64,000 bases of DNA from positions 12,503,796 through 12,567,795 of the forward strand of contig JAAONU010000009.1 of assembly GCA_012932295.1 (NCBI GenBank). The letters run 5' to 3'. Below, piece after piece: positions 10,675 to 23,589 of the stretch. The translations under genes and the position numbers were made by a program. The notes beneath the pieces were generated by a model. The model ran no database searches. It was not told the DNA's origin and saw only the letters and a program-made list of their open reading frames with translations. How positions within the stretch are numbered: the first letter of the stretch is position 1; every line of letters begins with the position of its first letter. The stretch is from Cyclina sinensis (Eukaryota; Mollusca; Bivalvia; Venerida; Veneridae).

Positions 10675-13600
10675 TACGCAGAGAAATGCTGCAATGGCAA
10701 TTCTTTTTTATAAATATGCATTAGAATTGTAAGGATAAATCAACAAAATCACTGCATTAAGCATCTGAATCTAAATATTTTGAGAAAATGTCCAAGTCAA
10801 ATAAGGAATAAGGAACCAGTTCCTTATTCCTTATTCAACTTTGAATGTAACGGACAATCTTACGCACGGAAACCGACTAATAATTTAATCTACGTAGAAC
10901 CACATTTGATTATGCATTCTCAAACAAAATAATGTTCAGTTAAGCAAGTCTAGTCAGATATTAAAAAAACATTTATGCTCGATCAGTAACAGAGAAAAAC
11001 ACTGAAAAAGGATCAGAAGATATAATACATGCAAAACCCAATTAAAAAGTTCAAATGATAAAATAGAGAACTTGCAAATGCAAAATCATTCACCAAATTA
11101 TCATCAAAAATTTCGTGTGGCAGAATTACTTGAAAAAATGTACAAAATAAATAAGGAATAAGAAAGCAGTTCCTAATTCCTTATTCAAACTTGAATAAGG
11201 AACAGAAAAATATACGAAGAAAAATGCAGCAATTGCAATTTTTTTTTGCATCAGAATTGTAAGGATCAATCATCAAAATCACTGCATAAAACATCCACAT
11301 AGAAATGTTTTGAAAATTTGTTCAAATCGAAAAGGAGTAAGGAACTACTTCCTTATTCCTTATTCAAGTCTTAATAAGGATCAGAAGAACTTACGCATAG
11401 AAAACCGACAAATACATCGATATCTACGCAGACCTACATTTGATTGTGCATTCTCAAACAAGACAATGCTAACTGAAAGCAGTCGAGTCGGATTTTCGGA
11501 AAAGTGTATTGATACAAATCAGTAACAGAGAAAATATGAAAAAGGAGCTGAAGATTTAACACATGCAAAAGGGATCATAGAAAATAATGAACTAAACGAA
11601 TAAGAAACCAGTTTCTTATTCCTTATTTAACTCTGAATATGGAACAGAAGAACCGACAAATATTGTTTTTATCTACACAGAACTACATTTGATTATGCAT
11701 TTTCAAACCCAAAACTTTTTACTGAAATAATTCTAGTCGTATATCTAAGAAAAAAAAAGATCCTAGATAAGTAACAGAGAAAAACACTGAAAAGGGAACA
11801 AAAGATATAACAGATACAAAAAGATAATGATTCAAATGATTAAAAGGCATTAAAAAATGCAGAATCATTCACAGGAATTATCACCAAAGCATTGGCTTCA
11901 CAGAGTACTTGGAAAAATGAACAGAATGAAAAAGGAATACGGTTCGGATACTGTTCCTTATTCCTTATTTACATCTTTACATCCGAATAAGTAACAGAAG
12001 AAGGTACACAGAGAAATGCAGCAATGAATATAATGAATATTTCGATCCAGATGCATCATTCAGTGATTTAGATGATTGTGCCTTTCAATACAAATGCAAT
12101 TCTATAAAAAAAATATTGTAATTGCTGCATTTCTCTGTGTACCTTCTTCTGTTCCTTATTTGGATTTGAATATGGAAAAAGGAACTGGTTCCTTATTTCT
12201 TATTCGGTTAATACATTTTTTTCGAGTACTCTGCGATGCCAATTCTTTGATTATAATATGGTGAATGATTTTGCATTTTCAAATTCTTTGTTAATCATTT
12301 GAACTTTTTTATTATAGCTTTTGTATTTGTTATATGTTCTGTTACTTTTTCAGTATTATTATCTTTTATTTATCTTTTTTCTGAAATATCCGACTAGACA
12401 TTCTTAAGCGAACATTGTTGTGTTTCAGAATGCATTACAAATGTGTTTCTGTGTAGATATTAAGATATAAGTCGGTTTTCGTGCGCAATATCGTCTGTTT
12501 CAAATTCAAAGATGAATAAGGAACTTATTCCTTATTCGAATTGAAGATTTTTTCAAACATTGCAATGTAGATGCTCTATGCAGTGGTTTTAATGATTGAT
12601 CTGGTTCCCTATTCCTTATTCGTTTTGTACATTTTGTCGAGTACTCTGCGACTTAAATGCTTTGATGATAATTCTGGTGAATGATTTTGCATTTTTACAT
12701 GCTTTTTCAATCATTTGAAGTTATTGCTATGGCTTTTACATTGAGTTATATGTTCAGTGTTTTTCTCTGTTACTAATTTAGCATTATCTTTTTTCTTGGA
12801 TATCCGACTCGACATTTTTAAGTGAATATTGTTGTTTTTGATTATGCATAATTAAATGTGTTTCTGTGTAGATATTAAAATATTAGTTGGTTTCTGTACG
12901 AAAGATCTTCTGTTCCTTTTTCAGTGTGTTTGTTTGTTAATGATCTACTATCAATATGTTTTCATAAATATCCGACTAGACTTGCTTTATTGATATTTTG
13001 TGTTTGAGAATGCATAATATTAAGATATTATTCGGTTTCCGTGCGGAATATCGTCTGTTCCTTTTTTAGAGTTGAATAAGAAACTGGTTTCTTATTCCTG
13101 ATTTAACTTGAATATTTTTTAAATGTTTAGATGCAGATGCATTATGTAGTGATTTTGATGATTGATCCTTACAGTTCTAATGCAGATTTACAAAGAATAA
13201 TTGCAATTGCTGCATTTTTCTGCCTTACTTCTTCTGTTCCTTATTCGGATTTGAATAAGGAATAAGGAATTGGTTCCCTATTTCTTATTCATTGTGTACA
13301 TTTTTTTTTCAAGTATTTTGCGACGCCACGTTTTGGTAATAATTCTTGTGAATGATTTTACATTTGCATAGGCTTTTTCAATCACTTGAAGTTTTGCTAT
13401 CGCTTTTGCATGTGTTATATCTTCAGTTCCTTTTTCACTGTTTCTCTCTGTTACTTATCTAGCATCATCGTATTTTTTTCTGAAATATCCGACTCGACAT
13501 TCTTAAGTGAAGACTTTTTGTTTTAAAATGCATAATCGTTGGTGGTTCTGTGTAAATACTAATATATTCGTCGTTTTCGATGTGTAAGATTTTCTGTTCT

Positions 13601-13910
13601 TTATTCGGAGTTAAATAAGGAATCAGGAATTGGTTTCTTATTGAATGTCCTTATTTAACTTGATATTTTTTTCAATGTTTCGATGCAGATCTTTATACAG
13701 TGATGTAAATGATTGATTCTTGCAATTCGGATGAAGATTTATAAAATATAATTTAAATTGCTGCATTTCTCTGCTTATCCTTTTCTGTTTCTTATTCGGA
13801 TTTGAATAAGGAATAAGGAACTGTCCCTATTCCTTATTCGTTTTGTACATTTTTTTCAAGTTTTCCGCGTCGACGATGCTTTGATGATATTTCTGGAGAT
13901 TGATTGTTCA
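10675..13910. repeat. Giant imperfect inverted repeat built of ~540-bp units (foldback-like)
   Basis: The left arm (about 10,675-12,050) and right arm (about 12,085-13,910) are reverse complements of the same repeated unit. In the left arm the marker GAGAAATGC(T/A)GCAAT and relatives occur near 10,688, 11,225 and 12,016. In the right arm its complement ATTGCTGCATTT occurs near 12,121, 13,207 and 13,757. Each unit also carries a short palindrome of AAGGAATAAGGAA-type sequence, a CCGACTAG/CTAGTCGG-type block, an ATGATTTTGCATTT block and AGTAACAGAGAAAAACACTG. The axis is near 12,070. Long inverted repeats made of internal tandem repeats are typical of Foldback transposons; no transposase was seen. 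Confidence 0.82.
10800..10835. repeat. Perfect 17-bp-arm palindrome with 2-base loop
   Basis: AATAAGGAATAAGGAAC, then CA, then the exact reverse complement. It is the best-preserved copy of the small palindrome repeated in each unit of the surrounding giant inverted repeat (others near 11,150, 11,345, 11,610, 13,250 and 13,800). Confidence 0.9.
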
Positions 13911-13986
13911 TTAGTTTGTTTGAATACGTGAGTTTTAAGCATACTGTTTGTCGTATGGTCCTTTTTGAACGTTGGCGGGTCTTGGC

Positions 13987-14261
13987 CTGCAAAGGCACAA
14001 AACATAACCCTTGATAAAAATTAAATAAGAAGTAGAGATTGGCGCAAGCCGTTTACTCAACTGAATATTTCATCAAGTGCCCATTTCACAAGTACAACAC
14101 CGAACCATAAAAATGAAACATGGAAAGATGCATAAAAACATGACAAAATGAATGAACTAACAATTAGCTGCAAAGGCACAAAACATAACCCTTGATAAAA
14201 ATTGAATAAGAAGTAGAGGTTGGCGCAAGCCGTTTACTCAACTGAATATTTCATCAAGTGC
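13987..14261. repeat. 94-bp direct duplication (13987-14080 and 14168-14261)
   Basis: Both copies begin CTGCAAAGGCACAAAACATA and end TTTCATCAAGTGC, with only about two differences over 94 bases. They are separated by 87 bases. The duplication begins shortly beyond the right arm of the giant inverted repeat and looks recent. Confidence 0.92.
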
Positions 14262-14264
14262 GCA

Positions 14265-16975
14265 TGCGTGTTGTTAAATATCCGGGACAACTGAAAAAAA
14301 GAGGCCCGGCATGCAAATATGGTTAGGTCAAACGGGTTAACTGTTAGTTTAATGAATGATGAATGATAATGATGATATGGGGATTGATATAGGATCGGGC
14401 TGTATATGGAAATGTGTGTATAATAATTACATATATAGACAGTAACACAATATATATATATATACTGACACGGGTACAAAATTTACAAATATGGACAAAC
14501 AGACATTGTGTGGATTTGGACCCCGTGACATGTTCTCAAGAAGTTAATTGTTTTAAACTGAGTCAGATGAGGAAATGACTGACATCGTTTCAATGTTGTC
14601 TCCCTCTAGTGCTGCATCTACGATTTACGTTGGCTCCCATATTATGTAAAAGGAAGCTTTAATTCATAAATTTAAGGTTAAGAAGTTGAGCTTACATTAT
14701 GAACTTGTTTTTACCTTATATACCGAGTGTGTAAAGGAATATCAAATTCAGTTTTAATTAGAGCAATTTTTCAAATACTTGATTTTCATCAACACTACGA
14801 CAGTAATTAATATTTTTCTCCGAACTAGAACAAAATATTTAAACTTGCCTTTACCTTTTTTCTAAAAAGTGTGATATATGTCACATGTAAGGCTCTATTT
14901 GTGTATTGGTCGTTATGTCTATGAGTCGGTTGAGTTCTTGATTTGAGCAGTTTTTCTTCAAATGCATTTTTCTGATTATAGTATCAATACTAGCTTATCA
15001 GGAGGTTTTATGTTACTATGCTTATTCTGAGCTATAAATGGTATTTCTTCCTACCAAAACGGCACCCGTTTCTGTTTTTTCTCTCATAATAATGTGGTCA
15101 TTAAAAGGGAATGATTATCTAAAACAGACTGCGTTTTCTCAACTAAATAAGAATGTTTTTCATTGATAAAATCATATTCTAAAACCATTAAATCTGTCAG
15201 TGGAGTGACAGTTTCGAATAGTTCAAGGGTAGAAAAATCAGCTGGGATATAGGCAAGCGTAAATTTCTGCTGATATAATCGGAAAATTACTATACATCCT
15301 CTGCATTTTATCATTTAGATTTCAGCAAATTCAATTCTCAATGGTGCAGCCATATTTATCAACATTATATTCATGTCGATTTAATTCATGTCTAAAATAA
15401 ATGTTTGAAAGTGTATTACATAGTAAATTAAAAATACTTTTTTCTCTGTTATTAGGCTAACAAAAAGATCCTTTCTTGGACAATTTATTGTCTAAAATAA
15501 ACACCTGATTTGTTTATTTTTTTATTGTAGTTACAATATAGACATTACACATAAGTCTGGCAGAACGTTGTTGTGCGTCATAACAGGTATTGATTGGACT
15601 GTTTCACAGATGCTGCCATCCATGTGTAATATACCACTTTTTATATGAAACAAGGGCTGTCACAGAACATTGAAATGTCCCAAAGGTCGTGTATCAGAAA
15701 TAGATGCTGAAAGAATTGACTTAAAATGTCTGGTAATTTAATTAGATTTAGGTGTACAAATCCACAAATCAATTAAGTAAAAGCAGATGTCATACAAATC
15801 TATACTTATACAGAAAAGTCGCAAAAACTGGTTCCTTATGTTTTCTAATAAATGTAGCTGTGAAAAAATAAACCTGGATAAAATGAAATAAGTATCCTAC
15901 TCTAGATCAGAGTTCATATTGCAGTAAAGCTGAGCAGGGAACACAATCATTGTCGCTATAATAACATTTCGATATCCTGAATACATGCACTCGTAGCTTT
16001 GACAAGTAAAAATGGCCCCTCCTTACACACATATATAGAGTTATGTGTTACACATTTTGCAATTAAAATACGTTGAAAAACTAAACTAGTCAAACAACTG
16101 GGGATGGGGGGGGGGGCGGGGGGAGTTGGGTACAGCCTTCTGTGCCAAAGTCAACGGGCCCTTGTTCTGCTGATATATCCACGACATAGTACTGTAAAAA
16201 CTAAATTATATGTTTCCTTCTTTACTTTAAACACAACAGGTTTTCAGTTCATATTCAATTAATACTTTGGCCTTCTATGCCTAAACGATTTTGTAATGAC
16301 GTCACCGGACGTAAACGTTAGGGTGGGGGGGTGAAGATTACTTGAAACATAAACATAAGAAAGAAAAAAAACAATGTTGAGTAATTATCATTTTCCTGGA
16401 TATATATTATTTATTTCATAAAAGTTTTGTTGTCAGTAAGTTTGCCTAGTGGACCATTACCAGGACAGGACTATGTTCCTGTAGTCATTTGTCCTGGCCC
16501 AATGATAACTATCTTATGTAAAGATATAAAGGAAATATTTTCTTGACATATAGCAATTAAGTCAGAGCTTTGATATTTGCCTTGTGTCATATGTCTTGTA
16601 TAGACAATCTGTCGACCACAGAGTCTTTGGTAAAACATCAAACAATAATATTTTAAGTGTCTGTCGGCAAATTTCAACTTAAAACACCAATAGGGAAATC
16701 AAACGCTTTGATATTTCAAGTGATTTTTGGCAGCGCTATTATGAAAGACTGAGACAATATCTTCTTGCTACTGATGTACAAAAACGTAACAAACATTGTT
16801 AACATTGATTGCTCTGTGACGTACTGCGAAAAGAATTTTTATTCGCGGCCTGTAGTCATTACAGTCCGCTGAATGTTGTTCAAGGGAGACAAGCTTCCTA
16901 ATTAATCTATATAGGCCATCAATGAAAAAATACGCAAAATTGCAACTTATGCTCAAAGAGCGATCTCAAAAACGC
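14265..16975. other. Spacer with nothing coding recognised
   Basis: Only a short AT dinucleotide run (about 14,449-14,464) and a G-rich tract near 16,100 stand out. Open frames at 14,234-14,479, 15,084-15,314 and 16,471-16,956 (minus) show no motif and no coding-like neighbours. Confidence 0.5.
16099..16128 (+). other. Strong G-quadruplex-like tract
   Basis: GGGGATGG is followed by a run of about a dozen G, then CGGGGGGAG. It is the longest guanine tract in the window, isolated in AT-rich spacer. Confidence 0.55.
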
Positions 16976-16984
16976 ATACTTACA

Positions 16985-17215
16985 AGCGCTTACAATTAAC
17001 ACGATATCGCTTATTTTTTGGTGTTGCTACATGAGTATGGATTTCGTTTAGATGAATGGGATAAAGGTCTTTCAAAAACTTTGGTAAACCTTTATGCAAG
17101 GAACATTCCTGACCAGTTTTATTAATTTTAACCAAAAGGTTTAGGAGAAGAAGTTGTTTAAAGTAAAACAAAAAGATAAACGACGGACAAAGGGCTATCA
17201 CAAAAGTTCACTCTG
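16985..17215. repeat. Pearl-like 3' tail fragment
   Basis: ATGCAAGGAACATTCCTGAC, AGAAGTTGTTTAAAGTAAAA and AACGACGGACAAAGGG match, in the same order, the terminal parts of the elements ending at 25.79 kb and 31.58 kb. It is a solitary, diverged end without a tandem core. Confidence 0.6.
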
Positions 17216-17219
17216 AACA

Positions 17220-18200
17220 CATTATGCTTGAGTTAGTTAACAAGCAGTAATAAAAATCCTATCCTTAGAGTATCACATGGTTCGGTTTAAACCCGAATAT
17301 AATTTACTTGGTTCCCATTAGAACCGTTAAAGGGAGATTTCGCTATTCAGGGTTGTTATATATTGGGGTTGTAATTTCCGAAATCTTACAAAAGAAGTTG
17401 TATCTTAACGAAATCTAGGTCAATTTATGCGATAGACTTTTCTACTTTACTAAATCTTGTTAGACAACCAACAAAACAAATGACTAAACCTTGCAAATCT
17501 TCCTCTAGGGAACTGCAAATGGCAGTTTAACGATTTCAAAGTGTTTCATGCCCTCTGCTTCCTACACATTAATATCGTAACTCTAACTGATTTCAAGTCG
17601 CCTGTTTTTCAGAAGAACAAAACCACTTTCTTTGTAAATCGCCTTTGTTTGACATAATGTTGTTTTAATGTTTTGATGTGTAATCCTTAACACTTATTTA
17701 AGATATCCATATATATATATATGTAATAATATGTAACTGTTACAAAATTCAGTCATCTTTACCAGAAGAATTTACCAGAAGCAACAAAACCCAATTTACT
17801 CATTTTGAGCTTTAAATTGGCATTTTTTGCATTCGGACACACATTTTGGGACAGAAACACACTTCTGTAATTAAACTGCCGTTTCTGGTGTATGTTTCAC
17901 AACATGAATTAAGTAAACGTTTATCTATCCCTAACATAAACGTGATTATTCTCTCAGAAAGAATATTCATTAGATACAGATGACTGCTCCCCACAGAAAC
18001 TTGCGGAAATTATAAAATATGACAATTAGAAAAAAATAAAAAGGTTTAGGCAATGCAAATACCCACATTAAATAGCAGTATTTTCTCATTCTTTTAATGA
18101 TTGTAAATATCGACTTTATGAATTCCTACCTACCCAATGTGTATTTGACTTAAAGAAACATTTTAACAATAAGAAATAAGAGCACTGTGTGTTATTTAAG
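17220..18200. other. Spacer
   Basis: An AT-dinucleotide run near 17,709-17,722; otherwise no gene or repeat that I can support. Confidence 0.4.
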
Positions 18201-18201
18201 C

Positions 18202-18585
18202 AAAATACATTAAGGGTTGTTAAGTCTGTAAGGAGCAAAATACACTAAGGGTTGTTAAATCTGTAAGCAGCAAAATACACAAAGTGTTGTTAAATCTGTA
18301 AGGAGCAAAATACACTAAGGGTTGTTAAAATTGTAAGGAACAAATACACAAAGGGTTGTTAAATCCGTAAGGAGCAAAGTACACAAAGGGTTGTTAAATC
18401 TGTAAGCAGCAAAATACACTAAGGGTTGTTAAATCTGTAAGGAGCAAAATACACTCAAGGTTGTTTAATCTGTAAGGAGCAAAATCCACTAAGGGTTGTT
18501 AAATCTGTAAGGAGCAATGTACACTAAGGGTTGTTAAATCTGTAAGGAGCAAAATACACAAAGGGTTGTAAAATCTGTAAGGGGC
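18202..18585. repeat. 35-bp minisatellite, about 11 copies
   Basis: The unit is AAAATACACTAAGGGTTGTT followed by AAATCTGTAAGGAGC, 35 bases, tandem head-to-tail without spacers. Variation is mainly ACT/ACA and GGAGC/GCAGC. The absence of unique spacers rules out a CRISPR-type array. Confidence 0.95.
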
Positions 18586-18589
18586 AAAA

Positions 18590-19980
18590 TGCTGACATTT
18601 ATCACGAAAAAAACACTGTTTGAAATTTTTCATAGGTCACAAAGCTGTAGCCTGAAGTACTAATACTGAAAGCTAAGCTTTTTTGTTATCTTGATCTTTA
18701 AAGGAGTGATCTGTATCGTAGATTATTTTTTTAAAACTGATTATCATATTCATTGAATTTTCCTAATAGGACTACATATAAAAATACAAACATCATTTAC
18801 TGATCAAAGTGATGTTACTCATTTTTACAAATGTCAAATAAGAACTATCCATCATGGTTTTTGAGTGTAAGATTTGGAAAATGAGAGGTTGAATATGAGT
18901 TTATATATTTGTAAAACATAGTTCTGTAAAATCGAGAATACATTATTTGCCTTAAACAGGTCAGTTAGACTTCGATTTTTTAAAACCGTAGATTCGCTTA
19001 AATGAAAATAGAGCAATTGTTGAACTCTTAAAATACAAGGCGATGAAAGAAAAAAAACATGGAAAGGTTATGTAAACAAAGGCAAACAGAGTGGGTTTTT
19101 ACTTCAACTTTAGTCCTCTTCAAAATGTTACTCTTACTAGTCAGTTCTGACCCAAATCCTAGATCATAATATTTTCCATATTAGACTGATATTACTCATA
19201 ATATTGTGTGTTAAATGGAAACAAAAACTATATGCAGTACAAAACCCGAATTTATTTTAATCAATAGTATATCAACTATCTATGTATAATCAAACACAGT
19301 GCTGCACCAGTGCTACAAATTGTTTCAAAAATAGGATCAGTTACTCTATTAGTCACAGTATCATAGTCTATATTCACATGCTATCTTTAAACTTCTTAGT
19401 ACCTACTGATACTTTAATTTCTCTATTGTTTTTGAAATATTTTCAACTTTTCAATGATTGTTTAAAAGACTTCTCACAAGTAATGGTAGCAAAAGTAGAG
19501 AATTTTGAAGCTGTAGAAAAAAAATCCAAATGTGGTATATGAACCCACAACATCCAAGCCTGACATTTTATCCTTCACCATGGCACCTTTTGTTTTTAGG
19601 AAAATGAATACAGGTGTTTCCGCTAATAAGTTCCCTTATAAATATCTTTGTCATTGCTCAAATATAGTCAAGAGATAATGAAACGCAGGGTGACATTATT
19701 TGCAATATCTTGCAAATACGTTGTTCAAAAACAATGAAAATCGGTCAAGTAACTCTCTTTGTTACAGTGCACGTAGCCCTGTATCAAATGTTGCATAACG
19801 GGATTGCGTAACGATGTCTTATTAATCTTCATTTTACTTAAAAATATTGAACATTATACTCGACGTCTTATCTATAATCATCTTCAAAGTTTACGCTGTG
19901 ATTCTTTATCGCTTGAGTATATGAAGACTAAACAAATAGCAGTCTGTGATAGGAAACTCTGAAGAAGAAAAGAAAAAAAA
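18590..19980. other. Spacer with one tentative tRNA-like remnant
   Basis: No coding region recognised. The plus-strand frame at 19,282-19,542 has no motif and ends within the tRNA-like stretch annotated separately. Confidence 0.4.
19525..19590 (-). repeat. tRNA-like (SINE-type) module, tentative
   Basis: On the minus strand a CCATGGTGAAGGATA A-box-like segment precedes GGTTCATATACC (plus-strand positions 19534-19545), which resembles the B box GGTTCRANNCC. Spacing fits a tRNA-derived promoter. No tail or target duplication was found. Confidence 0.3.
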
Positions 19981-19984
19981 CAAG

Positions 19985-20400
19985 AACTGTCATTATAAGG
20001 TGACAACGCCCCCGAAGCGATGCTTTGACTTTAAGCTGAAGACCAGTCATTCACTGGTCAAGGCCAAATAAATATAGGTCATTGGGAAGGTCTTGTTCAA
20101 AGGGGATGTTGTGTCCAAGTATGAAGTAAATCCACTTACTAATAAAGAAGTTATGGTCAATGTTATAGTTTTTGGACTATTGGATCTTCAAGGTGAAGGT
20201 CATTCAGTGGTCAAGGTATAATAAATATAAGTCAGTGGGAAGGTCTTGTTCAAAGGGGTGCTGTGTCCAAGTATGAAGTAAATACACTTACTAATAAGGA
20301 AATTTTGACCAATGTTATAGTTTTCGGACAGACTGTCGGACGGACGGACCGACGGACTGACAGTTCAAAAACTGTAAGCCTCCCTTCGAGGGCATACAAA
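19985..20400 (+). mobile_element. Pearl-like element: two core units plus GGAC microsatellite
   Basis: Two units of about 165 bases share CATTCA(C/G)TGGTCAAGG, TGGGAAGGTCTTGTTCAAAG, TGTCCAAGTATGAAGTAAAT and CACTTACTAATAA. They are followed by GGACGGACGGACC-type sequence at about 20,336-20,361. The 3' end has two small stem-loops, ACAGTT-CAAA-AACTGT and CCTCCCTTCGAGGG. The core is related, inverted, to the start of the 4.8-6.6 kb array. No protein is encoded. Such elements are presumed non-autonomous. Confidence 0.72.
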
Positions 20401-20404
20401 GATT

Positions 20405-22670
20405 AACTGTGAAGTCAATTTAAGGTATCATTTCAACAAATTTCATCACAGGCATATAATAATGAAAATTAAAAGCATATTATACAACAGCTGATGTGAA
20501 TGATTTATTTTATTTCAACTTTATAGAACTCATGTGACATGAACATATTGTTTAATTTACTGTGCAATTTACAATATATTTAATGGCCTATGTCTCAGGC
20601 ATCTCTATAAGTGAACCATATAGCAGAATTCAGCTTCACATACAAAAACCATAAAAATCCATTTGTGAATGCAATTCAAATTAGAAATGAAACGATTTAT
20701 GCTGTTAGGAACAGATCACACCACATAACTTTTATAAGAAGTGTTCAATGGAATCAATTCAATAAAAGATTGCTGATTTCTCACCTGTTTCAAAAAGACA
20801 TATATTCTAGTATGAAAAATCTGGGCTGATGCTTGTCCCCTGTGTTGATTCTTGTGAACTTCCATCCAAAACTGTTTGGCATCGTCATTACCCCTTACTT
20901 TTAAATGGCGTTAAATGTTTATTCACAATAATTTTTAATGAGTGGGTCACAGACGCTAAATTCAATGTTATTTCCATCTGAGAATAACTTCAGTTGAATG
21001 TTAAGCACTTTTTACACGATATGCACCAATAACTTCTAATTCTTACTGTTATTGGTAACATGTGATTAATTTCTAATTAAAAGAGTCGTTAAGGGGAGGT
21101 AAGAAATCCTGGAAAAAAAAGGTTTGAAACTACCAATTTTCTTCAACTTTTTCCTTCCGTTGTCAGAATTACCCATGATTTATTTTGCTGTTTGTGTAAA
21201 ATTAACGGTTGCTCTTTCAAAACATTTAGCTTAATTACTTGCATTTGTAGTTGAACTCAATTCAGCCATTTTTTACCCCCAAAGTTTCATTTAAAATTAA
21301 TGACAGTCCACTCTGTTAAAGAGGGAAGAAATATTGACTGATGTTGTAGGCGAAGAGGTAAGATAATATTTTTCAAAATCTATAAAACTACAAATGTTTT
21401 AGAAAAGCTAACTTGCCTAGATTGTATTTTTCTCTAATTTGTTTCCTTTTAACTGAAATAATGGTAAGATGCAAATGAACATTGGACACAACACCCAAGA
21501 ATAAACGTCCCATAGAAAGTTTGTTAACACCAGGAATTGAATCATACTCCTTTGAATGAGTATGGAGCTCAGGACATGGAAGTTTTTGTATGTGCCAAGT
21601 ATATGCAGTACATTTAATTGTGTGGCACAGGTTGTCTGTCTGTCAGTTGACAATTCGGACAATAACTAAGAAAATCCTTTTTGATTTTATAAATATATGT
21701 TTTGCTTGTATATAAAAACTAGGCAGTTTTCAATTTTTGATTTTTAAATAAAACCCGCAGACTTTTGATCAAGTCTAAACCTTTCATAGTTTAAAGTTTA
21801 TACGGAATAATTGTATTTGTATCTGACAACACCCTGTAAAAAGCTTTAAGCCTTAAAATCACATGTGTTCAAATTCATACCAACATTTATGGAATCAGCT
21901 TGAAAAAGAAAATACTTTCATTTTTAAGCAGTAACATTAAATAAAAAATTCCAACACAACTCTTTATAATTTTCAGCATGTTTATTTTGAAAAATCTAAC
22001 ATCAATAAAGAACCGAGGGTACACAATAAAGTGACCCAAACTACAAGTTTATTGTCTTAAAGTTAAAAAATCATAGATGCACTATGTCTGTGCTTAACTA
22101 GTTGTAAATGTTTGTGTGCCTGTTTACAAAAAATATCATATCAATGGCACAAAATGGTTTGCCAAGCTCAAAAACCGAAGCAAAATATTGCAGATTCACA
22201 AAAATGGGACACCTTGGTTGGCATCACTTCAAGTGACTTTTTTGTAACACATTCCACCGTCTTTCTACCAATAGCTTCAGTTAGCAAACATATATACTGG
22301 TCGTATAGCTTATACAAATGTAAAATGTAAAAAATATTCTTTAGATATGAAAAAAGAAAACAAAGAATAAACGGGAAAAAAGCAAAAGCAGGAGAGAGAG
22401 AGAGAGAGAGAGAGGTGATGTGTCTTGAAAGTAAGACTAGAAATGAGAAAAGATTGTTTTCATTCTATTTTACTTTTCTTTTTCTGTACGGTACATGATG
22501 TTTATAAGGGTCATTATCTTATCTGAAGACTGACCATTTAATTGATTGATTTTCTAATTTATTTTGCATAAGGGCTATTTCTCTTTCGTCTCTGATTCTT
22601 TCAAATTGGTATCAAAAGAAGATTTTGTTTTTTTGTGTATTTCATCTTAACAAATACATTATGGTAAGAA
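20405..22670. other. Spacer with a (GA)n microsatellite
   Basis: An AG/GA dinucleotide run of about 25 bases lies at 22,390-22,414. The frames at 20,611-20,829, 21,417-21,662 (minus) and 22,112-22,330 show no domain. Confidence 0.5.
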
Positions 22671-23589
22671 AAATGGAAGAATCGACACTGTAGAGAAATT
22701 CTAAAGTCAGTAATGACAAGTTTTGACCTCATTGATATTTGGAGACTTTTAAACCCAAATTCAACACAATACACATGACATTCAAATACAAAGCCTATTA
22801 TATTCAGCAGGCTCGATTATTTTTTAATATCAGATTCATTGGCTAACATAGTGAAGAACTGTAAAATAAAACCAGGCTATAAATCAGATCATTCCAGTGC
22901 TCATCTAAGTATATCATTTCTGAATGAAAACAAAGGATCAGAATATTTTAAGTTAAATAACTCTTTATTGATTGAAAATCACTACCAATAAATTATTAAA
23001 AAGGTATAGCTGAAATAGCAGACACAAACAAAGATGCTTACCCAAACACACAGTGGGAAATCATAAAAGGTGAAATAAGGAATTTAACAATAAAATGTGC
23101 AAGTTATAAAAAACGAAACGAAAATAAAAAAGAAATAGATCTCGCATTAGAAATACATAAGATAAAACAGGAACTTGCTTCATTTAAAAGTAATAGTACT
23201 AATAAAAATGATGAACATTTATTGAAAAAAAAAATTAATCGAAAAACAAGAAGAACTTGAAGGTATCATAAAAATTAAACTCAATGGAATAATGTTAAGA
23301 GCTAAGGCTCAGGATGTAGAAGGAAATGAAAAAACGGTAAATATTTCGCAAGTCTTGAAAAACACAGAGCTGAAAAAAGACTATTTATAAATTAAGAGTA
23401 AACGAAAAATAAATAACAGATCAAAAAGATATTTTAAAAGAAGAAGTAACCTTTTATACAAAGCTAAACACAAAGCAAAAAAAAACCTAACGATCATTCA
23501 AGATCTAATCTCTTTATTGAAAATCATAAAAGTCTTAACGATGAAGAATCTTCAATCTGTGAAGGCTTATTGAATGAATATGAATGTCT

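Noticed and set aside
18202..18585. Possible CRISPR-like array
   Set aside because: The 35-bp repeats are contiguous with no unique spacers, and the DNA is eukaryotic.
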